Assembly: GCA_963669315.1 (NCBI GenBank)
Contig: OY770021.1
Coordinates: 992,001-1,056,000, forward strand
DNA from: SZUA-547 sp963669315
GTDB taxonomy: Bacteria; Pseudomonadota; Alphaproteobacteria; Rhodobacterales; Rhodobacteraceae
Direction: 5' to 3'
Length of the DNA: 64,000 bases
Of this stretch, positions 48,107-56,889 are shown in pieces (positions within the stretch are counted from its first letter, which is position 1; each line of letters opens with the position of its first letter). The position numbers and the translations under genes were made by a program. The notes under the pieces are model-generated. The model was not told the origin of the DNA, ran no database searches, and was given only the letters and a program-made list of their open reading frames with translations.

Positions 48107-48280
48107 ATGGCGAAGAATGAGAAAACCTCGGGGAAAGACGAGAAAGCCGAGCGGCTGGCCAAGGCGCTGCGCGACAATCTGAAACGCCGCAAGGCGCAGG
48201 CTCGGGCGCGACGGGACGACGGCGCTGCGGCGGCCAAAGGCGCGCGTCGAGACGCCGCCGGAGACTCGACGGACGAATAA
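48107..48280 (+). CDS. Short highly charged protein
   Basis: This 57-residue frame (MAKNEKTSGKDEKAERLAKALRDNLKRRK...) is one charged helix with basic centre and acidic end. Small proteins of this style, often encoded near murA in Rhodobacterales, are familiar to me as conserved hypotheticals, but no function is known. No strong ribosome-binding site is seen, so it is kept with moderate confidence. Confidence 0.55.
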   Translation: MAKNEKTSGKDEKAERLAKALRDNLKRRKAQARARRDDGAAAAKGARRDAAGDSTDE

Positions 48281-48377
48281 GCGCCACGGTCTGGGCCAAA
48301 CCAATCGGCGAAGGTTGTGATGGCGGTGCCGCCGGTCTAAATCACGTCGGCTGACAGGCGGCGAGGAGAATGCGGAC

Positions 48378-49643
48378 ATGGACAGGATCGCGGTTCGAGG
48401 CGGGACGCCTCTGAAGGGCGAGATCGCGATCAGCGGCGCGAAGAACGCCTGCCTGACGCTGATGCCTGCCGCGCTGTTGACCGATGAGCCGCTGACGTTG
48501 ACCAACGCGCCCCGTCTGGCGGATATTCTGACGATGGCCGAGTTGATGACGTCGCTCGGTTGCGAGGTGGCGCCGCTGCAGAACCGGCGCATCCTGGCGA
48601 TCGGCACCGAGAAGATTTCGAACTTCGTCGCGGACTACGACATCGTCCGAAAAATGCGCGCGTCGTTTCTGGTCCTTGGGCCGATGCTGGCCCGGGCCGG
48701 CGAGGCGAATGTTTCTCTCCCCGGCGGATGCGCGATCGGCGCACGGGCGGTCGACCTTCACCTGAAGGCGATGGAGGCGATGGGCGCGGTGTTGGAGCTG
48801 ACCGACGGCTATGTCCATGCGGTGGCGCCAAATGGGTTGCGCGGCGCCAGAATCGAGTTTCCCATTCCCTCTGTCGGCGCGACGGAGAACGCCCTGATGG
48901 CGGCGACGACCGCGACGGGCGAGACGGCGATTGTGAACGCCGCGCGCGAGCCTGAGATCGTCGATTTGGCGAAATGCCTGACGGCGATGGGCGCCAAGAT
49001 TGAGGGCGCCGGGACCAGCGAGATCCGAATTCAGGGCGTTCCCAAGCTGCATGGCGCGACTCACCGCGTAATCGCGGACCGGATCGAGGCCGGCACCTAT
49101 ATGATCGCCGCCGCGATCACTGGTGGCGACGTCACCGTCACCGGAGTCACACGCGACCTCGTCGGCGCCTTCGCAGACAAGCTGGAGGAGGCCGGGGTTT
49201 CGGTCGAGGACGTCGAGAATGGCGTGCGGGTTCGCCGCACGGGAAACGGCCTGAAGCCGGTTACGTTTGAAACGCAGCCTTATCCGGGCTTTCCGACCGA
49301 TTTGCAGGCGCAGATGATGGCGCTGTTGACGCAGGCGGACGGCGAAAGCGTGATCGAGGAGAAGATCTTCGAAAACCGGTTCATGCACGTGCCGGAGCTC
49401 AGCCGCATGGGCGCAGAGATTGAGGTTCATGGCGGGGCCGCGACGATCAGCGGACCGGCGCATCTTCTGGGCGCGCCGGTGATGGCCACCGATTTGCGTG
49501 CTTCGGTCTCGCTGGTCCTCGCCGGACTCGCGGCTGAGGGAGAGACGGTGGTGAACCGGGTCTATCATCTCGATCGCGGATATGAGCGGGTGGAGGAGAA
49601 ACTCTCGGCCTGTGGAGCGGACATCCGGCGTATTAGCGAGTAG
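48378..49643 (+). CDS. murA: UDP-N-acetylglucosamine 1-carboxyvinyltransferase
   Basis: The 421-residue cytosolic enzyme makes the first committed step of peptidoglycan synthesis. The N-terminus DRIAVRGGTPLKGEIAISGAKNA is diagnostic. The catalytic cysteine is Cys 118 in LPGGCAIGARAVDLH, so it should be sensitive to fosfomycin. FPTDLQAQ and HLDRGYERVEEKL near the end complete the family pattern. GGAGAA lies upstream of the ATG. Confidence 0.97.
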   Translation: MDRIAVRGGTPLKGEIAISGAKNACLTLMPAALLTDEPLTLTNAPRLADILTMAELMTSLGCEVAPLQNRRILAIGTEKISNFVADYDIVRKMRASFLVLGPMLARAGEANVSLPGGCAIGARAVDLHLKAMEAMGAVLELTDGYVHAVAPNGLRGARIEFPIPSVGATENALMAATTATGETAIVNAAREPEIVDLAKCLTAMGAKIEGAGTSEIRIQGVPKLHGATHRVIADRIEAGTYMIAAAITGGDVTVTGVTRDLVGAFADKLEEAGVSVEDVENGVRVRRTGNGLKPVTFETQPYPGFPTDLQAQMMALLTQADGESVIEEKIFENRFMHVPELSRMGAEIEVHGGAATISGPAHLLGAPVMATDLRASVSLVLAGLAAEGETVVNRVYHLDRGYERVEEKLSACGADIRRISE

Positions 49644-49666
49644 GGTCCAGTTTAGGGGGACGGTCC

Positions 49667-50128
49667 ATGGCGGAAGACGCAAGGTTCGAAGACGCGGAAA
49701 AGCCGATGCGGCTGATGGCGCGCTCGGTGGAGGATCTGACGGTGCTGGCGGCGCTGCTGCAGGACGCGGTCGGCAAGGCCAGCGATTTCGCCTATCTGCC
49801 CAAGCAGCGCCGCTTCGCCTTTGTCGTCAACCGGTATCGGTGGGAACGTGAGGCGCCGGAACGCGGGCCGGGCCAACGGGTTCAGACCGGTGTTTCGATT
49901 GAAACGGCGATGAACGTGCGGGCGCGAGGCGTAAAGCCCGGTTCGGATGAGGCAGTGGAGATTCTCGATTTGGCCTGGGCTGCAGGCGAGGACAGTGCGG
50001 GCAGTTTGCATATCCTGTGCGCTGGTGGCGGCGAATTTGCCGTCGAGGCCGAAGCGCTGGAGGTGCGTCTGGACGACATCACCCGGCCCTGGGACGCCGC
50101 CGCGCGTCCTCGCCATCCCGGCGCCTGA
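49667..50128 (+). CDS. DUF2948 family protein
   Basis: The 153-residue protein matches DUF2948, an alphaproteobacterial family of unknown function: LMARSVEDLTVLAALLQDAVGKASDFAYLPKQRRFAFVVNRYRWE is its signature region. It lies 23 bases after murA, the usual place for this family. No signal peptide or membrane segment is visible. Confidence 0.9.
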   Translation: MAEDARFEDAEKPMRLMARSVEDLTVLAALLQDAVGKASDFAYLPKQRRFAFVVNRYRWEREAPERGPGQRVQTGVSIETAMNVRARGVKPGSDEAVEILDLAWAAGEDSAGSLHILCAGGGEFAVEAEALEVRLDDITRPWDAAARPRHPGA

Positions 50129-50167
50129 TCGGCCAAATCTGCAAACACCTACGGCGCAACCGGCCCT

Positions 50168-50755
50168 TCACTCAACGCTCTGCGTCACCACGACCAGCGC
50201 CTGCGATTTGCCGTCGCCTCGCCCCTGATAGGAGTGGGGATAGCGGGCGTCGAAATACATCGAGTCGCCTGCGTCGAGGTCGTGCTCCTCATTATGAACG
50301 TCGACTTTGATCTTGCCGCTGATCAGATAGATGAATTCCACGCCCTCATGCTCATGCGCGTCTGTCGGCCGAGCGCGGGGCTGAAATTCCGCGAGGAAAG
50401 CGTGGTTGGGGCGGTCGTTAACGGGAAAGTCGAGGCTTTCGAACATGAAGGCCGGTGACCGGTCGGTCGTATCGGGAAGTTTGATCCGGTCTTTTTTGCG
50501 GATCACCTCCAACACCGGCACCTCTCCGTCGGCAAAAAAATGATCGAGGCCGACGCCGAAGACGAGCGATATCCGCAGGAGGGTGGGAAGCGTGGGGAAC
50601 ACGGTCCCGCGCTCGATTTTCGAGAGCATTCCCGCCGACAGACCTGTGTGATCGCCAAGCTGGGCGAGGCCGAGTCCTTTCGCGCTTCTGAGCCCGCGAA
50701 TCTTGGCGCCGATTCGGTATTTTTCGAGCCCGTCGCGCAGCGTGTCGTTCAACAT
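50168..50755 (-). CDS. XRE-type regulator with cupin domain
   Basis: The 195-residue protein has an XRE helix-turn-helix (about 15-72; LAQLGDHTGLSAGMLSKIERGTVFPTLPTLLRIS) and a C-terminal cupin_2 domain (about 120-190; EHEGVEFIYLISGKIKV, DAGDSMYFDARYPHSY). This architecture senses a small ligand, as in PuuR-like regulators. It is divergent from the fasciclin-domain genes with an AT-rich gap of 168 bases containing an inverted repeat. ATG at 50755 follows AAGGG. Confidence 0.88.
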   Translation of the reverse strand: MLNDTLRDGLEKYRIGAKIRGLRSAKGLGLAQLGDHTGLSAGMLSKIERGTVFPTLPTLLRISLVFGVGLDHFFADGEVPVLEVIRKKDRIKLPDTTDRSPAFMFESLDFPVNDRPNHAFLAEFQPRARPTDAHEHEGVEFIYLISGKIKVDVHNEEHDLDAGDSMYFDARYPHSYQGRGDGKSQALVVVTQSVE

Positions 50756-50838
50756 TTCCCGCCCTTTCTTTTCTCCTCGTTCAACCTCGCCTCTCATATT
50801 TTCCCATCGTTACAAAATTATGCCCGATGTTCAAAATT

Positions 50839-50874
50839 GTATTGTATGAAAAAATATTTCTTTACATGCAATAC
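50839..50874. promoter_or_regulatory. Inverted repeat in the divergent XRE/fasciclin promoter region
   Basis: GTATTGTATG (50839-50848) and CATGCAATAC (50865-50874) form ten-base arms with one mismatch around a 16-base AT-rich spacer. The element lies 49 bases before the first fasciclin gene. It may be the operator of the divergent XRE-cupin regulator or of another factor. Confidence 0.45.
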
Positions 50875-50923
50875 CCATATCGCCACATCGGCGGTGCTTG
50901 CAACCCTTAGGAAAGTTCACGCC

Positions 50924-51412
50924 ATGAAACTTAAACTCCCCACACTCGCCGGTCTGGCGCTCATCCTTGGCTTCGCGACCACCACGCCCGCAGCCGCGAG
51001 CGAAGCGGATATTGTCGACACTGCGGTCGGCGCTGGAACCTTCAACACGCTGGTTCAGGCCGTTCAGGCCGCTGATCTGGTCGACACGCTCAAGGGCGAT
51101 GGTCCGTTCACTGTCTTCGCCCCAACCGATGAGGCGTTCGCCGCGCTGCCGGAGGGCACGGTCGAGAACCTGCTGAAGCCGGAAAACAGGGACCAGCTAG
51201 TCGCCGTGCTCACCTATCACGTCGTACCGGGCAAGGTGATGTCCACGGATCTGCAGGACGACATGAAGGCCCCAACCGTTCAGGGCTCCTCCGTTACCAT
51301 TGATCTGGACAACGGCGTGACCGTGGACGGCGCCAATGTCGTCGCGGCCGATATCGAAACCTCGAATGGCGTTATTCACGTCATCGACGCCGTCATCCTG
51401 CCGAAAGGCTGA
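50924..51412 (+). CDS. Secreted fasciclin (FAS1) domain protein
   Basis: The 162-residue protein has a signal peptide (LPTLAGLALILGFATTTPAAA) and a single FAS1 domain with the two family motifs TVFAPTDEAFAALP and NGVIHVIDAVILP. FAS1 domains mediate adhesion or ligand binding in the periplasm or outside. ATG at 50924 follows AGGA. A tandem paralogue follows after a stable hairpin. Confidence 0.92.
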   Translation: MKLKLPTLAGLALILGFATTTPAAASEADIVDTAVGAGTFNTLVQAVQAADLVDTLKGDGPFTVFAPTDEAFAALPEGTVENLLKPENRDQLVAVLTYHVVPGKVMSTDLQDDMKAPTVQGSSVTIDLDNGVTVDGANVVAADIETSNGVIHVIDAVILPKG

Positions 51413-51423
51413 ACGTTCTGAGC

Positions 51424-51446
51424 GCGGGGGCGCCCTGTGCCCCCGC
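51424..51446 (+). terminator. GC-rich hairpin between the two fasciclin genes
   Basis: GCGGGGGC (51424-51431) pairs perfectly with GCCCCCGC (51439-51446) around a seven-base loop, 11 bases after the first stop. No T tract follows. It may attenuate transcription into the second gene or stabilise the first message. Confidence 0.5.
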
Positions 51447-51473
51447 CATGTCCTCAACGAAAGGAATAGAAAA

Positions 51474-51977
51474 ATGAACCGCAGGTCACTTCTCGCCATG
51501 ACAGGCGCAGTCGGCATCGCCGCTTTGGCCGCTTGCTCTCCGATGAAAAGCGAAGCTCCGATGACGAGCGAGCCTGACATCGTGGATATCGCCGCCTCGA
51601 ATGACGATTTCTCGACGCTTGTCGCGGCCGTCTCAGCGGCCGGACTGGTCGACACCCTGAAAAGCGACGGGCCGTTCACCGTGTTCGCGCCGACGAATGA
51701 CGCCTTTGCGGCGCTTCCGGCCGGAACGGTGGAGTCGTTGCTTGAACCTGCGAACAAGGACAAGCTCGTCCAGATTCTGACTTATCACGTCGTGCCGGGC
51801 GCGGTGACGTCAGACCAGCTGGCGGGCAAGCAGCTCAGCGTCGCTACTGTCGAAGGCGGCAAGGTCAACGTGGACGGCCGCCGCGGCGTCAAGGTCAACA
51901 GCTCCAATGTGACCGCCGCCGACATCATGGCCAGCAATGGCGTCATTCACGTCATCGACGCTGTGCTTCTACCCTGA
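51474..51977 (+). CDS. Fasciclin (FAS1) domain lipoprotein
   Basis: The 167-residue protein has a lipoprotein signal peptide with lipobox LAAC (Cys at about residue 21) and one FAS1 domain (PFTVFAPTNDAFAALP, NGVIHVIDAVLLP). It is a membrane-anchored paralogue of the preceding secreted protein. The spacing of 61 bases and the shared motifs indicate tandem duplication. AAGGAA precedes the ATG. Confidence 0.92.
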   Translation: MNRRSLLAMTGAVGIAALAACSPMKSEAPMTSEPDIVDIAASNDDFSTLVAAVSAAGLVDTLKSDGPFTVFAPTNDAFAALPAGTVESLLEPANKDKLVQILTYHVVPGAVTSDQLAGKQLSVATVEGGKVNVDGRRGVKVNSSNVTAADIMASNGVIHVIDAVLLP

Positions 51978-52081
51978 TCAGGTCCAACAGGGGGCACATC
52001 AGGATGACGCCTCGCGGCGGCGGAGCTCCCCAGACTCGTCCGCCGCCGCACCCCCGCTCAGATACGAAAAGCCGTTGACCA

Positions 52082-52597
52082 ATGATCACTCAACTCGCCA
52101 CCGAAACCGTTATCGTCAATGATCGAATGCAACGCGGTTACGAGTATCAGCTGACCGCTCCAATCGGCGGGGATTTCGCCCCCGACTTTTTGCCGTTCTT
52201 CTCGCCGCAGGAAATGCTGGAACTCGGTGTCTTCGAAGGAAAATACTGCAATGATTGCATCAGCGAGCTCCCGCGCGAGTGGTTTCAGTACGCGAAAACC
52301 GGAGACCGGCCGGACCCGGCGCTGAATTGCTTTGGCCTGAAAAGCAGGCAATCGCTCTCGGATTGGAGGCGCAAGGGCTGGATTCTGGAGCCCGACCCGC
52401 GCGGCTGGTTCCAATGGTATTGCCGCTATTATCTCGGACGCCGCATTCCCGACATTGATGCGATTCAGATCAAGCGCTGGAAGGCGTTTGCGCGCCACGC
52501 GCGGCAGGTGGAGATCAACTGCGAGCCCGGAAACCCGTTTTGCCGCCCGCGCCAAAGGCAGGCGCTGTTACAGTGGTCCTACAATCCGTTTGTCTGA
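52082..52597 (+). CDS. Conserved tryptophan-rich protein of unknown function
   Basis: The 171-residue cytosolic protein contains many Trp, Tyr and Arg residues in the block WILEPDPRGWFQWYCRYYLG, followed by IQIKRWKAFARHARQV and CRPRQRQALLQW. I recognise this as a widespread conserved hypothetical, found in many bacteria, with no established function. Four cysteines (two in YCNDC) might bind metal. Start ATG at 52082 overlaps no neighbour; ribosome-binding site is weak. Confidence 0.85.
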   Translation: MITQLATETVIVNDRMQRGYEYQLTAPIGGDFAPDFLPFFSPQEMLELGVFEGKYCNDCISELPREWFQYAKTGDRPDPALNCFGLKSRQSLSDWRRKGWILEPDPRGWFQWYCRYYLGRRIPDIDAIQIKRWKAFARHARQVEINCEPGNPFCRPRQRQALLQWSYNPFV

Positions 52598-52708
52598 TGA
52601 TCGGGCGCCGCGCAAAAAACCACCCTTTCCCTCCACACCGCCGCCCGGTAAAGACGAGGCGCCGGATAGCTTCCGGCGAATACGCAGTCTTTTCCAAAGG
52701 GTTCCGTC

Positions 52709-54010
52709 ATGCCCGCCCTGCTCAACACCGGGGAGTTCGACTTCGAGGCCAGCTTTGACGCGCTTCTGAACATGAAGCGGGAAAGCAGCCCCGATGTGGA
52801 CGCCGCCGTGGCCGAGATCATCGCCGATGTGCAGGCGCGCGGCGACGCCGCGGTGATCGAGTTGACCGAGCGGTTCGACCGGCTGGCGGTGACGGCCGAG
52901 ACCATGGCGTTTTCGGCGGCGGAGATGGACGCCATCATCGTGAGCGTCCCTTCGGAAGAACGCGAAGCGCTGGAACTGGCGGCGGCTCGCATCCGCGCCT
53001 ATCACGAGCGGCAAAAGCCGGACGACGCGCGCTGGACCGACGCGGATGGCGTTGAGCTTGGGTGGCGCTGGACGCCGGTGGACGCGGCGGGGCTCTATGT
53101 GCCGGGGGGCAAAGCCTCCTATCCGTCTTCTGTGCTGATGAATGCGATCCCGGCGCAGGTGGCGGGCGTGAAGCGGGTGATCATGTGCGCGCCCACGCCG
53201 GATGGCGACGTCAATCCGGTGGTTTTGCTGGCCGCGCGCCTCTCTGGCGTTGAGACGGTCTATAGCATCGGCGGCGCGCAGGCTGTGGCCGCCATGGCCT
53301 ATGGGACCGAGACGATCCGGCCGGTGGACAAGATCACCGGCCCCGGAAACGCCTATGTCGCGGCCGCCAAGCGGCGCGTGTTCGGGCAGGTCGGCATCGA
53401 CATGATCGCCGGGCCGTCGGAGGTTTTGGTGATCGCGGACAACACGGCCGATCCCGACTGGATCGCTATCGATCTGATGAGCCAGGCCGAGCATGACGAA
53501 AGCGCGCAATCGATCCTGATCACCGACGATGCAGAGTTGGCGGCGGAAGTAGGCCGCGCAGTCGAACGGCTGCTGCAGCGGCTGGAGCGCGCCGAGATTG
53601 CTGGCGAGAGCTGGCGGGAGAACGGCGCGATCATCGTTGTCCGAGACTTGGCTGAGGCCGCCGGATTGACTAACCGCATCGCGCCGGAACACCTAGAGCT
53701 TTGCGTCGCCGATCCCGACGCGTTGATTCCCTCGATCCGCCACGCCGGCGCAATCTTTCTGGGCTCTCATACGCCGGAAGCGGTGGGCGATTATGTCGGC
53801 GGCCCAAACCACGTCTTGCCCACGGCGCGTTCGGCGCGCTTCTCCTCCGGCCTTGGGGTTCTGGATTTCATGAAGCGGACCACGCTTCTGCGCGCCTCTC
53901 CAGAAGGGCTGGCCGCGATTGGCCCCGCGGTCGAAACGCTGGCCAAATCCGAAAGCCTTGAGGCGCATGGTCTGAGCGTGCGCCGCCGTCTCGACGCGCA
54001 AGGGGGCTGA
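52709..54010 (+). CDS. hisD: Histidinol dehydrogenase
   Basis: The 433-residue zinc enzyme performs the last two oxidations of histidine synthesis. Family motifs are LYVPGGKASYPSSVLMNAIPAQVAG, VDKITGPGNAYVAAAKR, DMIAGPSEVLVIAD, SQAEHD and APEHLELCV with catalytic Glu and His. AAAGGG precedes the ATG. It is followed two bases later by the UPF0262 gene, a standard alphaproteobacterial pair. Confidence 0.97.
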   Translation: MPALLNTGEFDFEASFDALLNMKRESSPDVDAAVAEIIADVQARGDAAVIELTERFDRLAVTAETMAFSAAEMDAIIVSVPSEEREALELAAARIRAYHERQKPDDARWTDADGVELGWRWTPVDAAGLYVPGGKASYPSSVLMNAIPAQVAGVKRVIMCAPTPDGDVNPVVLLAARLSGVETVYSIGGAQAVAAMAYGTETIRPVDKITGPGNAYVAAAKRRVFGQVGIDMIAGPSEVLVIADNTADPDWIAIDLMSQAEHDESAQSILITDDAELAAEVGRAVERLLQRLERAEIAGESWRENGAIIVVRDLAEAAGLTNRIAPEHLELCVADPDALIPSIRHAGAIFLGSHTPEAVGDYVGGPNHVLPTARSARFSSGLGVLDFMKRTTLLRASPEGLAAIGPAVETLAKSESLEAHGLSVRRRLDAQGG

Positions 54011-54012
54011 GC

Positions 54013-54480
54013 ATGGGCGGTGGCGAGACAAGGCTGGTCCGGATCGTCATCGACGCCGCTGCGCCGCCAGCGACTCCAGAGCATGAGCAGGAGCAGCGCG
54101 TCGCGATTTTCGAGTTGATGGAGGAGCATCAATTCGACGTCCCTGGTCTTGTCGGCGAGTACATCCTGACCCTGACGCCCGGTCAGGAATCGATCCATTT
54201 TTTGATCGCGTCGCCGGGTGGAGACCAGCCTGCCGCGGAATTCGATCTGCATATCGGTCCGTTCGAGCCGATGATCCGCGACTATCACGCCATCTGCGCG
54301 GCCTATTTCGACGCCGTGCGCCGTCTACCGGTCAGCCGGATCGAAGCGATCGACGAGGGGCGGCGCGAGATTCACGTGACGGCGGGAGCGAAACTGGTAG
54401 AAGAGTTGGCGGAATTCGCCACTCTGGACGCCGCGACGGGCCGGCGCCTGTTCTCGTTGATCTCGACGCTGTCCGCCTGA
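54013..54480 (+). CDS. UPF0262 family protein
   Basis: The 155-residue protein matches UPF0262 (EHEQEQRVAIFELMEEHQFDV, LHIGPFEPMIRDYHAICAAYFDAVR, GRRLFSLISTLS). The family is confined mainly to alphaproteobacteria and sits behind hisD; function unknown. Many relatives have a low-molecular-weight phosphatase gene between this gene and infA; here there is only a terminator. Confidence 0.92.
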   Translation: MGGGETRLVRIVIDAAAPPATPEHEQEQRVAIFELMEEHQFDVPGLVGEYILTLTPGQESIHFLIASPGGDQPAAEFDLHIGPFEPMIRDYHAICAAYFDAVRRLPVSRIEAIDEGRREIHVTAGAKLVEELAEFATLDAATGRRLFSLISTLSA

Positions 54481-54524
54481 CGCCATCCCCCTTGCATTTC
54501 CGGCGTTTTGCAGCGATGTTCCGC

Positions 54525-54560
54525 GCCGTCGCCGCCCGGGCGCTCCGGACGGCTTTTTTT
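54525..54560 (+). terminator. Intrinsic terminator after hisD-UPF0262
   Basis: GCCGTC (54525-54530) pairs with GACGGC (54548-54553), the enclosed bases form a further GC-rich stem around CCCGGG, and seven T follow (54554-54560). It ends the hisD transcript 20 bases before infA. Confidence 0.8.
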
Positions 54561-54580
54561 GACGTTTTTCTGGAGACGGC

Positions 54581-54799
54581 ATGGCCAAGGAAGAGACCCT
54601 CGAGTTCCCCGGTGTCGTGACCGAGCTTCTGCCCAACGCGACGTTTCGGGTGAAGCTTGAGAACGGCCATGAGATCATCGCCCACACCGCAGGCAAGATG
54701 CGCAAGAATCGCATCCGCGTGCTGGCAGGCGACAAGGTTCAGGTCGAGATGACCCCCTATGACCTGACCAAGGGCCGCATCACCTATCGCTTCAAATAA
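54581..54799 (+). CDS. infA: Translation initiation factor IF-1
   Basis: The 72-residue S1/OB-fold protein is almost invariant in bacteria: KEETLEFPGVVTELLPNATF, HTAGKMRKNRIRVLAGDKV and MTPYDLTKGRITYRFK. It binds the 30S A site during initiation. GGAG lies 8 bases upstream. It starts a cluster infA, maf, RNase E/G, yacG. Confidence 0.98.
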   Translation: MAKEETLEFPGVVTELLPNATFRVKLENGHEIIAHTAGKMRKNRIRVLAGDKVQVEMTPYDLTKGRITYRFK

Positions 54800-54812
54800 G
54801 GTCCCGGCGCGG

Positions 54813-55418
54813 ATGCGCCAAAACCAAGAACAACCGCCGATGCGCCTGATCCTCGGCTCCGCCTCTCCGCGCCGGCTGGAATTGCTGGCGCAGATCGGCG
54901 TGACGCCCGACGCCGTGATCCCCGCCGAGATCGACGAATCCCCGCTCTCCGATGAGTTGCCCCGCGCCCATGTCGCGCGATTGGCTGCTGAAAAGGCCAA
55001 GGCGATCGCGGCGAAGACCGAAGCTGCGAATGCACTGGTGCTGACCGCCGACACTGTGGTCTCTGTCGGTCGGCGCATTCTTGGGAAACCTGCCGACGCC
55101 GCGGAAGCCCGGCGCTCTCTCTCCTTGCTCTCGGGGCGGCGCCATAGGGTGACGACCGGCGTCGCGTTAATAAGCGAGGAACGTCTGTGGACCCGTCAGA
55201 TTGAAACGGTGGTGCGCTTCAAGCGCCTCTCGGATGCTGATGTCGACTCCTATCTCGCCTCGGACGAATGGCGCGGCAAGGCGGGCGGTTACGCCATTCA
55301 GGGGCGGGCCGCCGCCCTCATCCCCTCGATCAATGGCAGCTATTCCAACGTGGTCGGCCTGCCGCTGGCCGAGGTCGCTGGAATGCTGACGGCCGCTGGC
55401 TTCAAGGTGACAGCGTGA
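54813..55418 (+). CDS. maf: Maf-like nucleotide pyrophosphatase
   Basis: The 201-residue protein has the family start RLILGSASPRRLELLAQIG and the conserved TADTVV, SGRRHRVTTGVAL and GGYAIQGRAAALI blocks. Maf proteins hydrolyse dTTP/UTP or modified nucleotides. ATG at 54813 follows AAGG; ATG at 54840 would remove nine residues and match many annotations but has no ribosome-binding site. The stop overlaps the next start as GTGA. Confidence 0.93.
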   Translation: MRQNQEQPPMRLILGSASPRRLELLAQIGVTPDAVIPAEIDESPLSDELPRAHVARLAAEKAKAIAAKTEAANALVLTADTVVSVGRRILGKPADAAEARRSLSLLSGRRHRVTTGVALISEERLWTRQIETVVRFKRLSDADVDSYLASDEWRGKAGGYAIQGRAAALIPSINGSYSNVVGLPLAEVAGMLTAAGFKVTA

Positions 55419-56476
55419 AGGGGCGTGTGGTTCTGCTGGATGAGCGCAACGGGCGAAGGGTCGCCGCGCTGATCGTGGATGGATGTCTGGACGATCTGCT
55501 GATCGACGCGCCAGAGGACGACATGACTCCAAGGCCAGGCGCGATCTACGCGGTGAAGGTCGATCGGACGATCCCCAATCTTGGCGCAGCCTTCGCGAGG
55601 ATCCACGGTGAGACTGGCTACTTGAAAGACGCCAGGGGCCTGAAGCCGGGCGACGCGACATTGGCGCAGGTCACCGCCTACGCAGAACCCGGCAAGGCGC
55701 CGCCGCTGGCCCGTCGCATTGCTCTGAAGAGCCGTTACGCGCTGCTGACGCCGGGAGCGCCGGGCGTAAACGTCGCCCGCTCGATTCGCGATGGAGACGA
55801 ACGTGCGCGGCTGCGCGCGATTGCGGAGGACGCGCTCGATGAAGCCGGGCTGTCGGGCGCGGATGCAGGCGTTGTTCTGCGCTCCGCCGCTGCGGAAGCG
55901 GGGCCGGATGCGGTGATGGCTGATGTGACCGAACTGGCCGCCGGATTGGCTGAACTGGATGCGGCGGGGCCGAGTCTGCGACGCCCGGCGGACGACGCCT
56001 GGTCTACCGCCTGGCGCGAATGGACCGATCCTGAGCCTGACCAAGTGCTGCGGAGCGACGACGAACCCGATCTCCTCGACCACTACGGCGTTTGGGACGA
56101 GATCGAGCGCCTGAAATCCGCCCGCGCCGATCTTAAGGGCGGTGCCTGGATGAGCGTGGAGCCGACCCGCGCCATGGTCTCGGTCGACGTCAACACCGGC
56201 GAGGAATTCGGCAAGGGCGCGGCTCTGAAAGCCAATCTGGCCGCGGCCGCCGAGTTGCCCCGCCAATTGCGTCTGCGCGGTCTTGGCGGGATCGTGACGG
56301 TTGACTTCGCCCCTGCTTCCAAACGCGAGCGCCCCCAGATAGAAGCCGCATTGAAACGCGCGCTTGGCGCCGACCCGGTCCAGACCGATATTGCGGGCTG
56401 GACGCCGCTGGGCCAGCATCAGTTGCAGAGGAAGCGCGAGCGCCGTCCTCTGATCGAACTTCTGGAGGGACTATGA
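55415..56476 (+). CDS. Ribonuclease E/G family protein, short form
   Basis: The 353-residue protein has an S1-like region early (AVKVDRTIPNLGAAFARIHGE) and the catalytic core block VSVDVNTGEEF ... GGIVTVDFAPASKRERPQIEAALKRAL with metal-binding Asp residues. It is shorter than RNase G (about 490) and lacks an obvious zinc-link. Such short forms are usual in the maf-yacG cluster of Rhodobacterales. GTG start overlaps the maf stop; its own stop overlaps yacG. Confidence 0.88.
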   Translation: MKGRVVLLDERNGRRVAALIVDGCLDDLLIDAPEDDMTPRPGAIYAVKVDRTIPNLGAAFARIHGETGYLKDARGLKPGDATLAQVTAYAEPGKAPPLARRIALKSRYALLTPGAPGVNVARSIRDGDERARLRAIAEDALDEAGLSGADAGVVLRSAAAEAGPDAVMADVTELAAGLAELDAAGPSLRRPADDAWSTAWREWTDPEPDQVLRSDDEPDLLDHYGVWDEIERLKSARADLKGGAWMSVEPTRAMVSVDVNTGEEFGKGAALKANLAAAAELPRQLRLRGLGGIVTVDFAPASKRERPQIEAALKRALGADPVQTDIAGWTPLGQHQLQRKRERRPLIELLEGL

Positions 56477-56667
56477 GCAAGACCTGCCCGATCTGCGATG
56501 CGCCGAACGAAGAGCAGTATCGCCCTTTCTGCTCCAAACGTTGCGCGGATGTGGATCTTGGTCGCTGGATGTCTGGTCGTTACGCCATCCCGACGGCGGA
56601 AGAGGACGCGCCAGATGACGATATTCTTGCCGCGGCGGATCGCCATTCGCCGCCGGAGCCGCGCTAG
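56473..56667 (+). CDS. yacG: DNA gyrase inhibitor YacG
   Basis: The 64-residue zinc protein has the four-cysteine pattern CPIC and FCSKRCADVDLGRWMSGRYAIP. YacG binds and inhibits GyrB. It overlaps the RNase gene by ATGA and is the last gene of the cluster before tRNA-Phe. Confidence 0.95.
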   Translation: MSKTCPICDAPNEEQYRPFCSKRCADVDLGRWMSGRYAIPTAEEDAPDDDILAAADRHSPPEPR

Positions 56668-56755
56668 GGCGATTGCGCGATTTCGAGGCTGGACAGCCCC
56701 GCCGCCATCGCCTAGAACGGCCTCCGCTTCGGCGCGGCCCCGCCGCGTGATTAGC

Positions 56756-56831
<76 letters not shown>

Positions 56832-56889
56832 TCCGCATCAGACCAAGAGATTGATCCTGAAGAGTAATTCTCTTTGGAGGTCATGTCTG

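Noticed and set aside
48342..49682. 446-codon open frame antisense to murA
   Set aside because: Same reason: MurA on the plus strand is certain.
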